Shown here piece after piece: positions 21,295-22,372 of a stretch of 22,372 nt of DNA; the stretch's first letter is position 1; the number at the start of each line of letters is the position of its first letter. The stretch comes from CAYPEK01 sp964409645 (lineage in GTDB: Bacteria; UBP15; UBA6099): assembly GCA_964409645.1 (NCBI GenBank), contig CAYPEK010000071.1, forward strand, positions 1 through 22,372. The letters run 5' to 3'. The notes under the pieces were generated by a model. The model worked only from the letters and a program-made list of their open reading frames with translations. It was not told where the DNA came from and made no database searches. Made by a program: the position numbers and the translations under genes.

Positions 21295-22372
21295 CTATTT
21301 GCATTTTTGCATTAAACCTTCCGCCATTTCTCTTATCTCCGGCGCCTGACTCTCATCCTCGGCAACTTTTGCCAGTATTTTCTTCGCGAGCCCGGGCCGG
21401 CCAAGAATAAGATGGCATGTGCCGATATGAAGCCTGTAAATTGCGCTTTCCTTCAGTTTTAGTGCCTTCTGGAACAATTCGAGAGATTCCGCATATCTCT
21501 TCGAGATGAATAATTCGTTCGCGAAATGATAGAGCGATGTACTGTTGCTTACCAGTAATTTTGTATTATTAAAAAAAGACTCGAGATCGTAAACGCGTAT
21601 TTTTTCGTCCTCAGGTTGAGTTTCCGTTACAAATGCATTCCATCGTGATATCTTCTCAGGCGGATGCTTCATACCGTAATCTCCCGGCATTAAATACTCT
21701 GTCTCCGCCTTAATCGGATAGAATGTCGCCGCCGGATCGTCAAACGAATAAATCGGTTCCAGATTTTCTACGATATACTCTAGTGCATCGTCACTCGATA
21801 TTCCGGGAAATTTTATATGATGCTCGACGAACAAATACCGCAATCCACTTCTATAGTTATGCAAGATGGCTCTGAAACTAGACGGGATTACCGGCAACAC
21901 ACCCTTCGGGCCGTACAGCATGAGAAATGGAGCCGATGTACACTGAAAACACGCGTATCCGTCGTTCTTGATACGATCCGCCGCGCTTCTTATTCCCGAA
22001 GTCAGTTTTACAATGCGCGTTGAATATAAAGCGGAACGAATGGTGATTATCAGAATCACGGGCACCGAAATATATAACGGAATCCGCGCTATCAGAAAAC
22101 CGCCGTACAGACAACCGAGAGGTATAAGCGGAAGCACGACACGCGCCGACTTATACGGCACGAAAATTATGAACAACAACATGAAAACACCCTGAATCGC
22201 AAGAAAACGGCTCATATACAAATGGTCCAGCGACATCAATATGCATCCCGTGCAGAGAACCGCAAGCGATACGATTCCTTCCGTTCTCGCCAAAACTTTC
22301 GGGTAAAAGTTAAGCCAGTACCATTTTGGTGGCTTTTCGTATTCAACTTCGATTGATTTCATTCTTATATTT
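21295..22372 (-). CDS. Membrane protein with C-terminal TPR repeats, probably truncated by the window edge
   Basis: At least 355 residues from the ATG at 22362 are visible, but the frame stays open to the window edge and that ATG has no ribosome-binding site, so the real start is probably outside. The visible part opens with a short soluble stretch, then four or so membrane segments. One pair is joined by FVPYKSARVVLPLIPLG, which resembles the last membrane segments of GT39/PMT-type glycosyltransferases (R-x-x-x-P-x-x-P). A soluble domain follows with AC..C and YGPKGVLPVIPSS, and the end (ANELFISKRYAESLELFQKALKLKES, then IYRLHIGTCHLILGRPGLAKKIL) forms two tetratricopeptide repeats. A membrane glycosyltransferase with a TPR tail is my best guess, at low certainty. 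It converges on the flavoprotein gene. Confidence 0.6.
   Translation of the reverse strand, partial: NIRMKSIEVEYEKPPKWYWLNFYPKVLARTEGIVSLAVLCTGCILMSLDHLYMSRFLAIQGVFMLLFIIFVPYKSARVVLPLIPLGCLYGGFLIARIPLYISVPVILIITIRSALYSTRIVKLTSGIRSAADRIKNDGYACFQCTSAPFLMLYGPKGVLPVIPSSFRAILHNYRSGLRYLFVEHHIKFPGISSDDALEYIVENLEPIYSFDDPAATFYPIKAETEYLMPGDYGMKHPPEKISRWNAFVTETQPEDEKIRVYDLESFFNNTKLLVSNSTSLYHFANELFISKRYAESLELFQKALKLKESAIYRLHIGTCHLILGRPGLAKKILAKVAEDESQAPEIREMAEGLMQKCK

Overview
The window (22,372 bp) comes from a bacterial chromosome with standard code, moderately GC-rich genes and AT-rich intergenic gaps. It has Shine-Dalgarno starts, sigma70-type promoters, and bacterial rpsB and tsf. I cannot name the lineage. 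The many radical SAM proteins, including cobalamin-binding-type ones, and the poorly characterised envelope and lipid-fold proteins suit an uncultured anaerobe, but that is inference. I see no mobile element, CRISPR array, tRNA or rRNA, and no gene-free stretch above 300 bp.

Layout. 1-2386 (minus): a family-4 glycosyltransferase cut by the window edge, preceded by a secreted PHP-type metallohydrolase. 2571-4924 (plus): a cytoplasmic GH13 alpha-amylase-type enzyme and a small NTF2/SnoaL-like protein. 4943-8640 (minus): a large membrane protein with an extracytoplasmic alkaline-phosphatase-like domain and a Gln/Gly/Arg-rich tail, then a MazG-like pyrophosphohydrolase, then an SRPBCC protein. 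8844-9305 (plus): an SCP2-type lipid-binding protein. 9375-14721 (minus): a tightly packed, mostly overlapping operon in the order DUF475/TerC-like membrane protein, GNAT acetyltransferase, two B12-binding-type radical SAM proteins, SPASM-type radical SAM protein. 14882-15367 (plus): a DUF2505-like lipid-fold protein, separated from tsf by a bidirectional terminator. 15529-17091 (minus): rpsB-tsf with its own promoter and a roughly 200-nt structured leader. 17355-19922 (minus): an amphi-Trp small protein, a radical SAM homologue that has lost its CxxxCxxC motif, and its intact tandem paralogue. 20034-21278 (plus): an HI0933-type flavoprotein. 21295-22372 (minus): the C-terminal part of a membrane protein with TPR repeats.

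The most interesting unit is the amphi-Trp / cysteine-less radical SAM / intact radical SAM cassette at 17355-19922. A catalytically dead-looking paralogue that keeps all its C-terminal SPASM-type cysteines sits next to an active-looking copy and a small conserved protein. This suggests a two-subunit radical SAM system with a possible small-protein substrate or partner. The second is the coupled operon carrying three radical SAM proteins. Four recognisable promoters share an extended -10 element (TGn before the -10 hexamer).
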